Assembly: GCF_017654605.1 (NCBI RefSeq)
Contig: NZ_CP072114.1
Span: forward strand, 1 to 41,798
Direction: 5' to 3'
From: Yimella sp. cx-51
GTDB taxonomy: Bacteria; Actinomycetota; Actinomycetes; Actinomycetales; Dermatophilaceae
Length of the DNA stretch: 41,798 bases
Made by a program: the position numbers and the translations under genes. The notes below the pieces were generated by a model. It was not told the origin of the DNA. It ran no database searches and saw nothing but the letters and a program-made list of their open reading frames with translations. Shown here piece after piece: positions 1-8,390 of the stretch. Numbering within the stretch: the first letter of the stretch is position 1; each line of letters opens with the position of its first letter.

Positions 1-83
1 TCACCTACGGCCAGCAGGTCCAACACACCGGCGAAGCCCTCGCCAGCCTGCGCACCGCACACCACCACCGAGGAGATCTCGAA

Positions 84-851
84 ATGACCGTGTACGCCGT
101 CGCCCTGTCCAAAGGAGGCAGCACCAAAACGACCACGGCGGCCGAGCTCGTGGCAGCTCTGGCTCGTCGCGGCCGCCGCGTGCTCGCGATAGACCTGGAC
201 CAGCAAGGCAACCTCACGAGGCGGCTAGGTGTCACCGATGACACCGAGGTTGAGGCCGTCGCCTCTGACGTGATGATCGCCGAAGCGTCGGCCATCGAGG
301 CCGCCGTTCCGGCACCCAGCGTGCCCGGTGCAAGCGTGCTCGTCGGGACGCACGATCTGGCATCGCTGGACCAGCGCCCCGAGGTCATCACCGCACTACG
401 CGACCACTTACCCGAAGTGATGGGGGAGTGGGACGACGTAGTCATTGATACCCCGCCCGCACTCGGACTGGTCACCCTTGCCGCTCTCGCGGCCGCTGAC
501 GTCGTGGTGGCCGCCGTCGCGTGCGAAACCGAGGCATACGACCAGCTCAGCCGTCTCGTCGAGGTCATCGCCCAGCGGATCGCCCCGAGGATGAAACCGG
601 GCCAAGAAGTCCATTGGATCGTGCCGACCCGGCACGACGGCCGCCGCCTGCTCGACCGTGAAGTGGTCGAGATGCTGACCGAGCTGCACCCCGGCCGCGT
701 CACCACACCCATCCGCGAAGCCGTGGCCGCCCGAGACGCCTACACAGCCGGGATGCCCGTATCGGTCTACGCGCCAAGCTCAGGCATCGCAGCCGACTAC
801 GCCACCGCACTCGCACCCATCATCGAACCATCCACCACAGCAACCGAATAG
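84..851 (+). CDS. parA: ParA-family partition ATPase
   Basis: 255-residue ATPase expected to drive plasmid segregation by ATP-dependent binding to the nucleoid and to a centromere-bound partner. The deviant Walker A motif KGGSTKT (residues 10-16, signature lysine K10 and P-loop K15) sits at the very N-terminus. DLDQQGN follows near residue 37 and the hydrophobic VVIDTPP strand near residue 118. There is no N-terminal HTH, so it is the short (type Ib-like) form. The ATG is preceded by GAGGAG at 70-75 with 8-base spacing. The reading frame is open upstream to the window edge, so an earlier start cannot be excluded, but the motif position fits this one. It is followed after 44 bases by a ParB-like gene, as in a par operon. 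Confidence 0.95.
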   Translation: MTVYAVALSKGGSTKTTTAAELVAALARRGRRVLAIDLDQQGNLTRRLGVTDDTEVEAVASDVMIAEASAIEAAVPAPSVPGASVLVGTHDLASLDQRPEVITALRDHLPEVMGEWDDVVIDTPPALGLVTLAALAAADVVVAAVACETEAYDQLSRLVEVIAQRIAPRMKPGQEVHWIVPTRHDGRRLLDREVVEMLTELHPGRVTTPIREAVAARDAYTAGMPVSVYAPSSGIAADYATALAPIIEPSTTATE

Positions 852-895
852 ACCACTTAGACCAACTCGCAATGCTCGACCAAGGAGACCAAGCC

Positions 896-1471
896 ATGAC
901 GCCACCACGGGCACGCCGCAGCAGCCTGCGAGACCGCAACGCCGCTGCGATCGCTCACGACCCCACGCCCGAGGCCCCGGCCGTCGAGCCCACCGCTCAG
1001 ACCGTGGAGACCCCACAGCGTGCAGCTCGACCCAAGGCCACGAAGTCGACCGCCCCGGCTGCCGGTGAGACCGCGCGTTTGGGTATCTACCTCACCCCGG
1101 CCGAGTTCGACGACGCGAAGGCCGGCTATCTGGCGGACTGGACCAACGGCGGAGAGTCCGACACGTTCGGTAAGTGGATCGCGGCCGCGATCGACACCTA
1201 CGCCGCACGGACACCCCGCCAGCGCTCTAGCGCACCGCCGAAGGGTCGAGCAGAGGAGCGCACAGGCTCGACGCGCTCGTTCAGCATCCCGGCCGACACC
1301 GTGGCGCGGATGCGAGAAGCGATCAGCGCCGACCACCAAGCCGGACGGTGGCCCTCAGACAGCGCATGGTGCGGAGAGGCGATCTCTTACGCCGTCGGCC
1401 AGGCCCGCAGCAAGAACGGCGGCACCTTGCCCACCCCGCCGCCACGCCTACCCAACCGGCTCGTTCGTTGA
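896..1471 (+). CDS. ParB-like centromere-binding protein
   Basis: 191-residue basic protein downstream of parA and probably the centromere-binding partner. It has a disordered Arg/Pro/Ala-rich N-terminus (about 55 residues) and then two similar segments of about 45 residues, each starting with a short beta strand (GIYLTP, then SFSIPAD) followed by helices that contain a conserved Trp before a Ser/Gly turn. This beta-helix-helix pattern fits the C-terminal domain of actinobacterial plasmid ParB proteins; seeing it twice is unusual. I chose the ATG at 896 over the in-frame ATG at 872 because AAGGAG at 882-887 lies between them with 8-base spacing to 896. The family assignment rests on position and pattern, not on a full HTH_ParB match. 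Confidence 0.7.
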   Translation: MTPPRARRSSLRDRNAAAIAHDPTPEAPAVEPTAQTVETPQRAARPKATKSTAPAAGETARLGIYLTPAEFDDAKAGYLADWTNGGESDTFGKWIAAAIDTYAARTPRQRSSAPPKGRAEERTGSTRSFSIPADTVARMREAISADHQAGRWPSDSAWCGEAISYAVGQARSKNGGTLPTPPPRLPNRLVR

Positions 1472-1528
1472 GCACGGGCACTGTAAGACCTTGCTGACAG
1501 CATCGACAACGACAGACAGGACACCGCA

Positions 1529-1837
1529 ATGACCGAGCAGCAGCCCCGTACACGTCGGCGGCGAATCCTCGCCTCGCTGATGAGTGAGCCACAGTTTGAG
1601 TCGAGGATGACTCGTGAGTCATTCATCCGTGAGTGGAAGAAGGAGCGCGGTCGCCAGTACCGCAGCCGCACACAGCCTCACCGGATCAGAGCGGGTTTTA
1701 TACCCCGCGAGTGGCCTACCGAGGCCAGTGAGCTGTACGCCAAGGAAACGGACTCGCTCCTCGCCGCTTTTGACACCGACCCGGCCAGCATCCACGCCGT
1801 CGCCGCTGACCACGGCGTGACGATCGAGGGACATTGA
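1529..1837 (+). CDS. Small basic protein of unknown function
   Basis: 102 residues, not recognised. The N-terminal half is strongly basic (RTRRRR near residue 7, several Arg/Lys pairs up to residue 50); the C-terminal half is acidic and helical, with Ala/Asp-rich segments. There are no cysteines, signal peptide or membrane segment. It lies 57 bases after the ParB-like gene on the same strand and probably belongs to the partition transcript. The leader contains GACAGCATCGACAAC, which resembles the GACAGCATTGACCAAC block of the leaders at 38950 and 40224. A DNA-binding or partition accessory role is only a guess from charge and position. Confidence 0.6.
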   Translation: MTEQQPRTRRRRILASLMSEPQFESRMTRESFIREWKKERGRQYRSRTQPHRIRAGFIPREWPTEASELYAKETDSLLAAFDTDPASIHAVAADHGVTIEGH

Positions 1838-1958
1838 CGTGGGACCAGTAGCTGGATTCTTCGGTGGAGCCGCAGTTCAACAGAATCGGAGTATGACACG
1901 TCCGACCAACACGACCACATTGACCAAGTACATCTGACCGCAACGAAAGGAACGGTGA

Positions 1959-2327
1959 GTGAAAGTGACCGCTCACAACAACCCAGCAAGTCTGATCAGC
2001 GAAGCCAAGGAGATCGGCGCGTTAGCAGCGAACGGCGAAATCGTGACCACCAAGCCAGGTCAATCAGTCGACGACAACATTCATCACGTCGGAGACGACA
2101 CCGGAGAACTGATCACCGATGCGTACCGGCTTGGCGGTGCCGAGCTGGCGGCTGACGTCTTGGACGCCTACTTCGCCGAATTCAACAGAGTGAGGTCGAC
2201 CAAGGGTTGGACCGAGCTCAGTCCGACCTCGGCCGTGAAGCATTTGAGGTGGGCCATCAAAAGCGACGGCATCACCCCTGATGAGCAGAAAGCGGTGCAG
2301 GACACTTTCACCGCACGGCACCCCTGA
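1959..2327 (+). CDS. Unknown 122-residue helical protein
   Basis: GTG start chosen because GAAAGGA at 1945-1951 gives 7-base spacing. The product is mostly helical and mildly acidic, with no cysteine and no membrane segment. Segments such as AELAADVLDAYFAEFNRV and a C-terminal DEQKAVQDTF helix suggest a compact all-alpha fold. I do not recognise the family. It is the last intact gene of the partition cluster before the decayed zone at 2361-3250. The leader holds CATTGACCAA, again like the leader repeats elsewhere in the window. Confidence 0.6.
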   Translation: MKVTAHNNPASLISEAKEIGALAANGEIVTTKPGQSVDDNIHHVGDDTGELITDAYRLGGAELAADVLDAYFAEFNRVRSTKGWTELSPTSAVKHLRWAIKSDGITPDEQKAVQDTFTARHP

Positions 2328-2382
2328 TCGATCGGAGCGGAACTTGAGGAGAGCCGATTGATGGATAAGCCTGGAGCAATCT

Positions 2383-2694
2383 ATGCGGCACGTCCGCTCA
2401 CCGACCCGGCCGCCGATCGGGTCGCGCTGGCGACGATTCTCTGCGCTACGAACTCCACAACGAGTGCGGACCTTCCAGATCATCGTCGAGCACGGCCCGA
2501 TCGCGACCAGTGAGATCAAGGGTGCGTCGAAGACTCAACCCAACTCGTGGCTTGAAGACCTGCTGGCCGCAGGCCTCGTGACCCGCACCCGGGTACGCAC
2601 GCACTGGGTCTGGAGCGCGCAACCTGATGCGTACCACCGCGTCGCTCAACTCCTGGGCTGTCAGTGCGACGTGGACGCTCGAAGTCCGATGTAG
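2383..2694 (+). CDS. Winged-helix (ArsR/MarR-like) regulator with probable 5' frameshift
   Basis: Residues 24-80 of this frame read as a winged helix: ALRTPQRVRTFQII (helix 1), ATSEIKGASKTQPNSWLEDL (helices 2-3) and AAGLVTRTRVRTHWVW (wing). The Arg-rich first 22 residues look out of frame. A second frame starts at ATG 2361 behind a strong GAGGAG (2346-2351), encodes MDKPGAIYAARPLTDPAADR and reaches VALATIL before running into non-homologous sequence. Joining that frame to this one near 2440-2455 restores a normal ArsR-type N-terminus. The gene is therefore probably a recent frameshift mutant. The start at 2383 also has a GGAG 6 bases upstream, so a shortened product could still be made. Confidence 0.5.
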   Translation: MRHVRSPTRPPIGSRWRRFSALRTPQRVRTFQIIVEHGPIATSEIKGASKTQPNSWLEDLLAAGLVTRTRVRTHWVWSAQPDAYHRVAQLLGCQCDVDARSPM

Positions 2695-2719
2695 GACGCC
2701 CCCTGCACCCTGCATCGGT

Positions 2720-3092
2720 ACGCCGGCCGGAAACCGCGCCCGCAGCACCGAACTGGAACTCCGACCTTCCTCTACCGATCGCGACCTGCATCGGGCTGCC
2801 GCTGCCAGCAGCAGCTCGCCGACCGCTCCGGTGCCCATGTCACCCAGATCCATCGTTACGAAGCCGGCAGCAGCCAGCCCACCCTCGACGTCCTCCGTGC
2901 ATTGGCGATCGCGCTCAACATCAGCGCTGACTCGCTCCTCTTCGACGAAGACGAACGAGGACCCCAGAGCCAGACGCTGCGGCTCAAGCTCGAAGCCGTC
3001 GACCAGTTCACCCCCGACGAGCAAGAACACCTCGCCGCCTTCATCGAAGGCGCCCTCCTGCGCAACCACGCCCGACAAGCCTTCAGCGGCCA
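2720..3092 (+). pseudogene. Broken XRE-family regulator
   Basis: From about 2797 the sequence reads QQQLADRSGAHVTQIHRYEA, then TLDVLRALAIALNISADSLL and FDEDERGPQ. This is a textbook XRE helix-turn-helix with the C-terminal helical tail of a common actinobacterial regulator (DQFTPDEQEHLAAFIEGALL). The frame has no ATG, GTG or TTG before the HTH. Its expected helix 1 (DLHRAAA, just before 2797) is in another frame, so a small deletion has removed the GLS turn. The 3' end runs into an IS3-type fragment at about 3093. After that fragment, 3197-3244 reads DSVAAWHEATGWDAD and stop, possibly the severed tail of the same or a neighbouring gene. XRE proteins often control restriction systems (C proteins), and this one lies just upstream of the methyltransferase. 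Confidence 0.75.
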
Positions 3093-3196
3093 AGCTTGGC
3101 ATGATGAGCCCTGTGGAGTTCGAAACCGCCCACTACGCGACCCTCACCCGAGAGCCGCAACCCGTATGAGAGCGGCACAGAACCTGGGGCGCTTCA
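3093..3196 (+). mobile_element. IS3-family transposase 3' remnant with right end
   Basis: In the frame ending with TGA at 3167-3169 the sequence encodes LGMMSPVEFETAHYATL then TREPQPV and stop. This matches my recollection of the C-terminus of IS3-family OrfB transposases (SPxEFE...REPQPV). Shortly after the stop comes CACAGAACCTGGGGCGCTTCA, ending at 3196, which looks like an IS3-type right terminal inverted repeat. No left end or catalytic DDE region is present, so only the last ~100 bases of an insertion survive, fused to the broken XRE gene. This marks the junction as a former insertion and deletion point next to the restriction cassette. Confidence 0.65.
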
Positions 3197-3317
3197 GACA
3201 GCGTTGCCGCATGGCACGAGGCCACCGGCTGGGACGCGGACTGACCCGAACCCTGCATCGGTAGCCTGCCTGGGCAGGGCTGTCATAACCACAGAGATTG
3301 AGCGGGGCAGCAAGACG

Positions 3318-4460
3318 ATGGCAAACACCAACCTGGGCGCAGCCAAAGCTGCGAAACAGGACGAGTACTACACCCAATGGGCCGACATTGAGCGGGAGAT
3401 GAACGCCTACCTCGAATACGACCCTGATGTGTTCCGAGGCAAGACAATCCTGTTGCCCTGTGACGACCCCGAGTGGTCCAACTTCACCAAGTTCTTCGCG
3501 CTGCACTTCACCGACTACGGCCTGAAGAAGCTCATCTCTACCTCCTACGCGCCGAACAGCAACGCAGGGGGGGCGTTCTATGAACCGACCCTGTTCGAAA
3601 CCGGCGACCCGGCCTACGACCAAACCAAGTCCATGGAACGCGGCCGCGTGTTCACCTTGCTACCCGAAGACATCTCCGGGGACGGACGGATCGACATCAA
3701 CGACCTGCGGTGGGAGTACCTCAACGGCGACGGAGACTTCCGCAGCCCCGAAGTGTCGGCGATGCGTGACGAAGCCGACATAGTGATCACGAACCCGCCC
3801 TTCTCGCTCTTCCGAGCCTTTGTTACCTGGCTGGTCGAGAGTGGGACGAAGTTCGCTGTGATCGGCAGCAACAACGCCATCACCTATAAAGAGATCTTCC
3901 CGCACATCCGAAGCAACCTCATGTGGAAGGGAGCCACCGGAAACTCCACCGACATGGTCTTCGAGGTACCTGAAGGCGTCGATATCGCGCCGGCCGACCG
4001 TGCCAAGGCCGAGCGCATGGGCTATGAGGGGAACTACACCCGGTTGGGCAACTCGTGTTGGTTCACAAACCTCGAACACGGCCGACGACACCAACCGCTT
4101 CAGCTGATGTCCATGGAAGACAACATTAAGTACAGTAAGCACAAGGAAATCAAGGGTGCTGGGTATGAGAAGTACGAGAACTTCGACGCTCTTGAAGTCG
4201 GGTTCACCGACGCCATTCCCAGCGACTACACCGGGTTGATGGGGGTGCCTGTCACCTTCGTCGACAAGTACAACCCCGAGCAGTTCGAAATAGTCGGGAC
4301 CAGCGATGGCGCGTTCGCTGCCTCTCTCGGCGTCACGCCTTTAGGCCCTGAGTATGAGGGCAACGTAGGGCGAACGAAGCTCGGCTTGGCGAGCACCCAC
4401 AAGGCTGTGTTCAAGCGCATCATCATCAGACACCGGCAAGCCCGAGTTTCGAAGGACTGA
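3318..4460 (+). CDS. EcoRI-type adenine-specific DNA methyltransferase
   Basis: 380 residues, close to the usual size of EcoRI-family N6-adenine methyltransferases. The N-terminus ([20 protein letters not shown]) and the segment [20 protein letters not shown] are hallmarks of that Pfam family (EcoRI_methylase). The catalytic motif IV is NPPF at residues 159-162. It would transfer a methyl group from S-adenosylmethionine to adenine in a specific site, protecting the plasmid and host from a partner nuclease. The ATG at 3318 fits the family N-terminus; the upstream extension to 3204 does not. The ribosome site is weak (GGGGCAG). The next gene starts 4 bases after the stop, so the two are co-translated. 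Sequence specificity cannot be read from the sequence. Confidence 0.9.
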   Translation: MANTNLGAAKAAKQDEYYTQWADIEREMNAYLEYDPDVFRGKTILLPCDDPEWSNFTKFFALHFTDYGLKKLISTSYAPNSNAGGAFYEPTLFETGDPAYDQTKSMERGRVFTLLPEDISGDGRIDINDLRWEYLNGDGDFRSPEVSAMRDEADIVITNPPFSLFRAFVTWLVESGTKFAVIGSNNAITYKEIFPHIRSNLMWKGATGNSTDMVFEVPEGVDIAPADRAKAERMGYEGNYTRLGNSCWFTNLEHGRRHQPLQLMSMEDNIKYSKHKEIKGAGYEKYENFDALEVGFTDAIPSDYTGLMGVPVTFVDKYNPEQFEIVGTSDGAFAASLGVTPLGPEYEGNVGRTKLGLASTHKAVFKRIIIRHRQARVSKD

Positions 4461-4464
4461 TCCC

Positions 4465-5631
4465 GTGTACACAGAGTTGAGGCAGTACACGGTTGCTGAG
4501 GTCACCAAGGGCTTCGTCTACAACGAGCTCGAAGCCAAGGGGTTGTTTGGTCTCGACGGTGACTTGGTGATCCAACCCGAGTACCAGCGGCATTACATCT
4601 ACGGCGATGGGAAGAAGGACGTTGCCGTGATCGACTCGCTCCTCAAGGGATACCCGCTCGGCCTGATCTATTTCGTCGATACCGGCTCAACCCTTGAGGT
4701 CCTTGACGGCCAGCAACGGATTACCAGCGTGGGCCGGTTTGCCACAGGGAAGTTTGCGATCGTTCGCAACGGCAAGGAGCAGACGTTCTCCTCTCTCCCT
4801 CAGGACGAGCGAGACAAGATCCTGAGCAGCGCCCTGCTGGTCTACGTATGCACGGGCACGGAGTCGGAGATCAAAGAATGGTTCCAGACCATCAACATCT
4901 CCGGGGTCCCGTTGAAGAAGCAAGAGCTGCGAAACGCTATCTACTCCGGACCGTTCGTCACTGCTGCAAAAGCCGAGTTCTCCAACTCCCAGAACGCGCT
5001 TCAACAGAAGTGGTCCGCGTTCATCCTAGGCGACCCGAAGCGACAAGACGTCTTGGAGGTCGCCCTCGACTGGGTCTCAGCGTCCAAAGATCAGACCATC
5101 GACGGTTACATGGCGACCCATCGGCAGGACGCGACGATCACCGAGCTGAAGACCTACTTCACGAGCGTGATCGACTGGATCGACAGCGTTTTCACTGCGC
5201 CACCCAGCCGGTACATGCGCGGCCTTGATTGGGGCCGACTGTACGAACAGCATCACTCAAAGGCGTATAAGGCACAACAAATCGACGCTCGGCTTCAGGA
5301 TCTGCTCTCAGACGACGCCGTGAACGACAAAAAGGGCATCTACGAGTACCTCCTCGACGGCGAGAGCGACCCCAAGCTTCTCAACGTTCGCCTGTTCGAC
5401 GCGAAGACCAAAGAGAAGGCATACGACCAGCAGACAAAGTCCGCGCAGGCAGGGGGAGTGTCGAACTGTCCGTTGTGCGCGATCGGGCACAGCTCTAACG
5501 CAGCGAAGATCTACGCGCTCAAGGAGATGGAAGCCGATCACGTCGCCGCCTGGTCATCCGGAGGGCAGACTGACCTCTCCAACTGCCAGATGCTCTGCAT
5601 CACGCACAACCGAGCCAAGGGAAACCGGTAG
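4465..5631 (+). CDS. DUF262 / HNH nuclease, probable restriction partner
   Basis: 388-residue two-domain protein. The N-terminal DUF262 domain shows IQPEYQR and the diagnostic DGQQR motif at residues 81-85, which in GmrSD- and SspE-type nucleases is tied to NTP hydrolysis and control of cleavage. The C-terminal HNH domain has CPLC at 335-338, DH at 358-359 (first catalytic His), N373-C374, C378 and H381-N382, that is, two zinc-binding cysteine pairs around a beta-beta-alpha-metal core. GTG start with GAAGGA 8 bases upstream, overlapping the end of the methyltransferase gene. DUF262-HNH enzymes are best known for cutting modified DNA. Coupling to a methyltransferase instead suggests a restriction-modification pair, or a nuclease that senses loss of modification. 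Confidence 0.88.
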   Translation: MYTELRQYTVAEVTKGFVYNELEAKGLFGLDGDLVIQPEYQRHYIYGDGKKDVAVIDSLLKGYPLGLIYFVDTGSTLEVLDGQQRITSVGRFATGKFAIVRNGKEQTFSSLPQDERDKILSSALLVYVCTGTESEIKEWFQTINISGVPLKKQELRNAIYSGPFVTAAKAEFSNSQNALQQKWSAFILGDPKRQDVLEVALDWVSASKDQTIDGYMATHRQDATITELKTYFTSVIDWIDSVFTAPPSRYMRGLDWGRLYEQHHSKAYKAQQIDARLQDLLSDDAVNDKKGIYEYLLDGESDPKLLNVRLFDAKTKEKAYDQQTKSAQAGGVSNCPLCAIGHSSNAAKIYALKEMEADHVAAWSSGGQTDLSNCQMLCITHNRAKGNR

Positions 5632-5661
5632 CTCAGTCCCGCTGAAAGGATGGTTTTCGAT

Positions 5662-6747
5662 ATGGGTACGCATGACGACGAGGTAGCGGCGGCCAAGGCT
5701 GCCGAGGCAAAAGCCCCAGATAAGCCAAAGCGTGCCCCGAGGAAGCGGGATGCAGCCTCGGGTTCTGGGCGCAGACAGCGAATGTCGCAGCCAGAGAGGG
5801 AGGCAGACAAACTGGTTCGGCAAGCCACCCGAGCAGCAGACCTCTTCGCAGTCGCAGTGCGAACGGGCGCGGATCCGAGGGTGATCACCGGATTGCGGTT
5901 TGAAGCAGAGGATGCGTTACGTGAGGCTGAGGCCAATTATTTCCTTAATGGTACTGCAGCAAACCATCCGATGAGGGTGCGCGCGTCGAAGGCGCGCGCC
6001 TCGTTCTCGGCCGCTAGCGCGGCAGCACGAAGCGCACTTGCAGCACCGATCAAGAAGTCAGTGCCCACTCTTTGGGTCTCAGCCGATCTTGGTAGCAATG
6101 TCCCGCCCGACCGGCTGGGTGACTTCATCACTGCGCTCGGCTGGTTCATGGAGGGGTGCCTTTTACTCCACGGGTTTAAGCCAGAGTCCGCCACGCCACG
6201 GGTGATCTCAGCGCGGATGGCTTCCCCGCTGGATCTTGGCCTCGAAGTTCCCTCGGACGACTCGGCAGACAACTGGTATGTAGACCACCCGGCACCCACC
6301 ACAGGCGAAGTGCGAGACGTATTCACGACAGGAACCCGCCTCGTCGACTCACTCATGCAGGCAGGGCCAAAGCGGCAGCGACTCAAGCTAGAGAACGAGG
6401 TTATTCGGGAGGGGCTCGAACGAGAGGCGCTTCGCAACGAAGTAGCAAAGGCGCAGGTTGCCGCCCACGTGGCCAAAGCCACGCGAACCGAGGAGCTTCA
6501 GCAACTTGAGCACGGTGATGCCAAGGATGCCCACGCACTCCGTCGGCTGCAGTTTGTTCGTGACAACGCGATGTCTCTGGGTGACGAGGAGCTCGTCAAG
6601 AAGGCCGAAAAGAGGATCAAGGATCTCCTGTACGCAATGCTGGGAGAGCGGCCTGGCGATGACGCCGTTGTGCTGGTCGCAACCGCCCTCGGGGAGATGA
6701 AGAGGTGCGCTCCGGGCGGGGTCGACATGCAGTCGATCGAGGCCTAG
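5662..6747 (+). CDS. Unknown coiled-coil protein, third gene of the restriction cassette
   Basis: 361 residues, family not recognised. The N-terminal 60 residues are Lys/Arg/Ala-rich and probably disordered. A middle region (about 100-210) mixes strands and helices. Residues about 230-290 form a long charged helix with heptad character (LKLENEVIREGLEREALRNE), followed by another helical pair near residue 300. There is no signal or membrane segment and no nuclease motif I can see. The start at 5662 is preferred to the in-frame ATG at 5650 because GAAAGGA at 5644-5650 would overlap the latter. It follows the nuclease gene by 30 bases and is probably co-transcribed. It could be a specificity, sensor or effector subunit, or an unrelated passenger. 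Confidence 0.75.
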   Translation: MGTHDDEVAAAKAAEAKAPDKPKRAPRKRDAASGSGRRQRMSQPEREADKLVRQATRAADLFAVAVRTGADPRVITGLRFEAEDALREAEANYFLNGTAANHPMRVRASKARASFSAASAAARSALAAPIKKSVPTLWVSADLGSNVPPDRLGDFITALGWFMEGCLLLHGFKPESATPRVISARMASPLDLGLEVPSDDSADNWYVDHPAPTTGEVRDVFTTGTRLVDSLMQAGPKRQRLKLENEVIREGLEREALRNEVAKAQVAAHVAKATRTEELQQLEHGDAKDAHALRRLQFVRDNAMSLGDEELVKKAEKRIKDLLYAMLGERPGDDAVVLVATALGEMKRCAPGGVDMQSIEA

Positions 6748-6956
6748 CTAATTAGCAACCGCGGCGGCTGGCGCCGACCGTTAACGACCTTTTTCGAGCG
6801 GTGACACGCAGGGCGCGGGTCCACCGGGTCTCGGCTGTGCGAAGGCACCTCTACGGTGATTCGAAACGGCTGCTTGGACTTTCGGGCTTTAGACCCGCAT
6901 CACCAAGATCGGCAACAGCGGTTCACAGTCGCGACTCACCCGGCAGACTGACCGTC

Positions 6957-8369
6957 ATGTCTGATGCCACTGAGCCCAGCGGCGCGAAGGTTCGGCCGTG
7001 GGATCGTCTCTGGGTTCAAATCGCGTTGGCGATCTTCCTGGTCCTGGCGGTGTTCGCCGTGGCCTTCTACGGCTTCGCAGTGATCGGCACCCACCCGGCA
7101 CGACTGTGGCCTTGGTCAGCGAAGACCCATCCAGGACTGTACGAACTCAGCCGCACCGCCGTCCCCGTCGCCGCGCTCGTCGGTGGAGCCGCCGCGATCG
7201 TGGTCGGCATCCGACGCCAGCGGTCCACCGAGAAGACTGTCGAGCTCACCGCACGAACCGCGCAGATCACGGCCGACGCGTACGCACTGGACCAAAAGCG
7301 AGCCGGGCGAGAAGAAATCGACCGGCTGCGCGACCGGTACACCACGATCGCCGCCCAGCTCGGTGACGACGCGGCACCCGTCCGTCTCGCCGGCGTTTAC
7401 GCCATGGCCGCCCTAGCCGACGACTGGATCACCATGGGCAACCACCGCGAGGCGCAAGTCTGCATTGACGTCCTCTGCGCATACATCCGCACCCCCCGAA
7501 ACACCAGCACGAGCGAGGATGCTGTTGCCGACACCCGAGTGCGCGAAACAATCACCCGGGTCATCACCCAACACCTGCAAGAGGGTGCCACCACCTCCTG
7601 GTCGGACAAAGCCTTCGACTTCACCGAGGCGCACTTCACAGGATCTCACTCGTTCTCCGGCGCGAGGTTCAACGACGGCTGCCGGGTCGCCTTCCTCGGC
7701 GCGGAGTTCAACAAGGGCTGCCTGGTCGACTTCTCCGATGCGCGGTTCAACGACGGCTGCCGGGTCGACTTCTCCGATGCGCGGTTCAACGACGGCTGCT
7801 GGGTCACCTTCCCCAGTGCGTGGTTCAACGACGGCTGCTGGGTCACCTTCCCCAGTGCGTGGTTCAACGACGGCTGCCGGGTCACCTTCCTCGGTGCGCG
7901 GTTCAACGACGGCTGCCGGGTCACCTTCCCCGAAGCGCGGTTCAACGACGGCTGCTGGGTCACCTTCCCCAGTGCGTGGTTCAACGACGGCTGCCGGGTC
8001 ACCTTCCCCAGTGCGCGGTTCAACGACGGCTGCCGGGTCACCTTCCCCGAAGCGCGGTTCAACAAGGGCTGCCTGGCCACCTTCCTCATTGCGCACTTCA
8101 ACGACGGCTGCCGGGTCGACTTCTCCGCTGCGCGGTTCAACGACGGCTGCCGGGTCGACTTCCCCGATGCGTGGTTCAACGACGGCTGCCGGGTCGACTT
8201 CTCCGATGCGTGGTTCAACGACGGCTGCCGGGTCACCTTCCCCGGAGTGCAGTTCAACGAGGCCTCCGAGGTCGACTTCGCCACCGCGGGTTTCAATGAG
8301 GGATGGCCTATAGGGCCGTGGGGTGAGGACCCACCTCCGCTTGGTGTCTGGTCTCCCTCCGCGCATTAG
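6957..8369 (+). CDS. Membrane-anchored pentapeptide-like protein with 13-residue Cys repeats
   Basis: 470 residues. Two membrane helices (about 18-43 and 66-85), then a soluble helical block (about 115-185) with VRLAGVYAMAALADDW and CIDVLCAYIRTP, which matches the equivalent block of the pentapeptide protein at 10339-11316. From residue 236 come sixteen tandem 13-residue units of consensus ARFNDGCRVTFPS and a partial seventeenth. Aromatic residues alternate at spacings of 8 and 5, suggesting a variant right-handed beta-helix. All but the last full unit carry a Cys at the same place. The ATG at 6957 (MSDATEP) is chosen because the upstream extension is Arg-rich and has no family-like features. 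Function unknown. Such proteins can be membrane-tethered scaffolds or immunity-like factors. Confidence 0.8.
   Translation: MSDATEPSGAKVRPWDRLWVQIALAIFLVLAVFAVAFYGFAVIGTHPARLWPWSAKTHPGLYELSRTAVPVAALVGGAAAIVVGIRRQRSTEKTVELTARTAQITADAYALDQKRAGREEIDRLRDRYTTIAAQLGDDAAPVRLAGVYAMAALADDWITMGNHREAQVCIDVLCAYIRTPRNTSTSEDAVADTRVRETITRVITQHLQEGATTSWSDKAFDFTEAHFTGSHSFSGARFNDGCRVAFLGAEFNKGCLVDFSDARFNDGCRVDFSDARFNDGCWVTFPSAWFNDGCWVTFPSAWFNDGCRVTFLGARFNDGCRVTFPEARFNDGCWVTFPSAWFNDGCRVTFPSARFNDGCRVTFPEARFNKGCLATFLIAHFNDGCRVDFSAARFNDGCRVDFPDAWFNDGCRVDFSDAWFNDGCRVTFPGVQFNEASEVDFATAGFNEGWPIGPWGEDPPPLGVWSPSAH
7662..8285 (+). repeat. Sixteen in-frame 39-bp tandem repeats
   Basis: Sixteen contiguous 39-bp units, each 13 codons, inside the membrane-protein gene. 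Several neighbours are nearly identical at the DNA level (for example the units that read AWFNDGCWVTFPS and ARFNDGCRVTFPE), so the array has grown by recent unequal recombination and is likely to vary in copy number. Variation falls mainly on the residue before F, the residue after C, and the last two positions. There are no spacers, so this is not a CRISPR array. Confidence 0.95.
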
Positions 8370-8390
8370 TGTGGATGAGGTACACCCCAG

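Noticed and set aside
3-83. In-frame extension of parA to the window start, reading TYGQQVQHTGEALASL.
   Set aside because: The Walker A motif must be near the N-terminus in this family, and ATG 84 has a good ribosome site. The open stretch could be the end of another gene, but no stop or start is visible to show it.
2707-3263. Direct repeat ACCCTGCATCGGTA at 2707-2720 and 3250-3263 flanking the XRE/IS remnant, as a target-site or att duplication.
   Set aside because: 14 bases is too long for an IS3 target duplication, there is no integrase beside it, and a 12-base match of the same string occurs inside the primase gene near 19890, so chance or codon bias is likely.
7662-8285. Tandem repeats as a CRISPR array.
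   Set aside because: The units are contiguous with no unique spacers, encode a regular protein repeat, and there are no cas genes.
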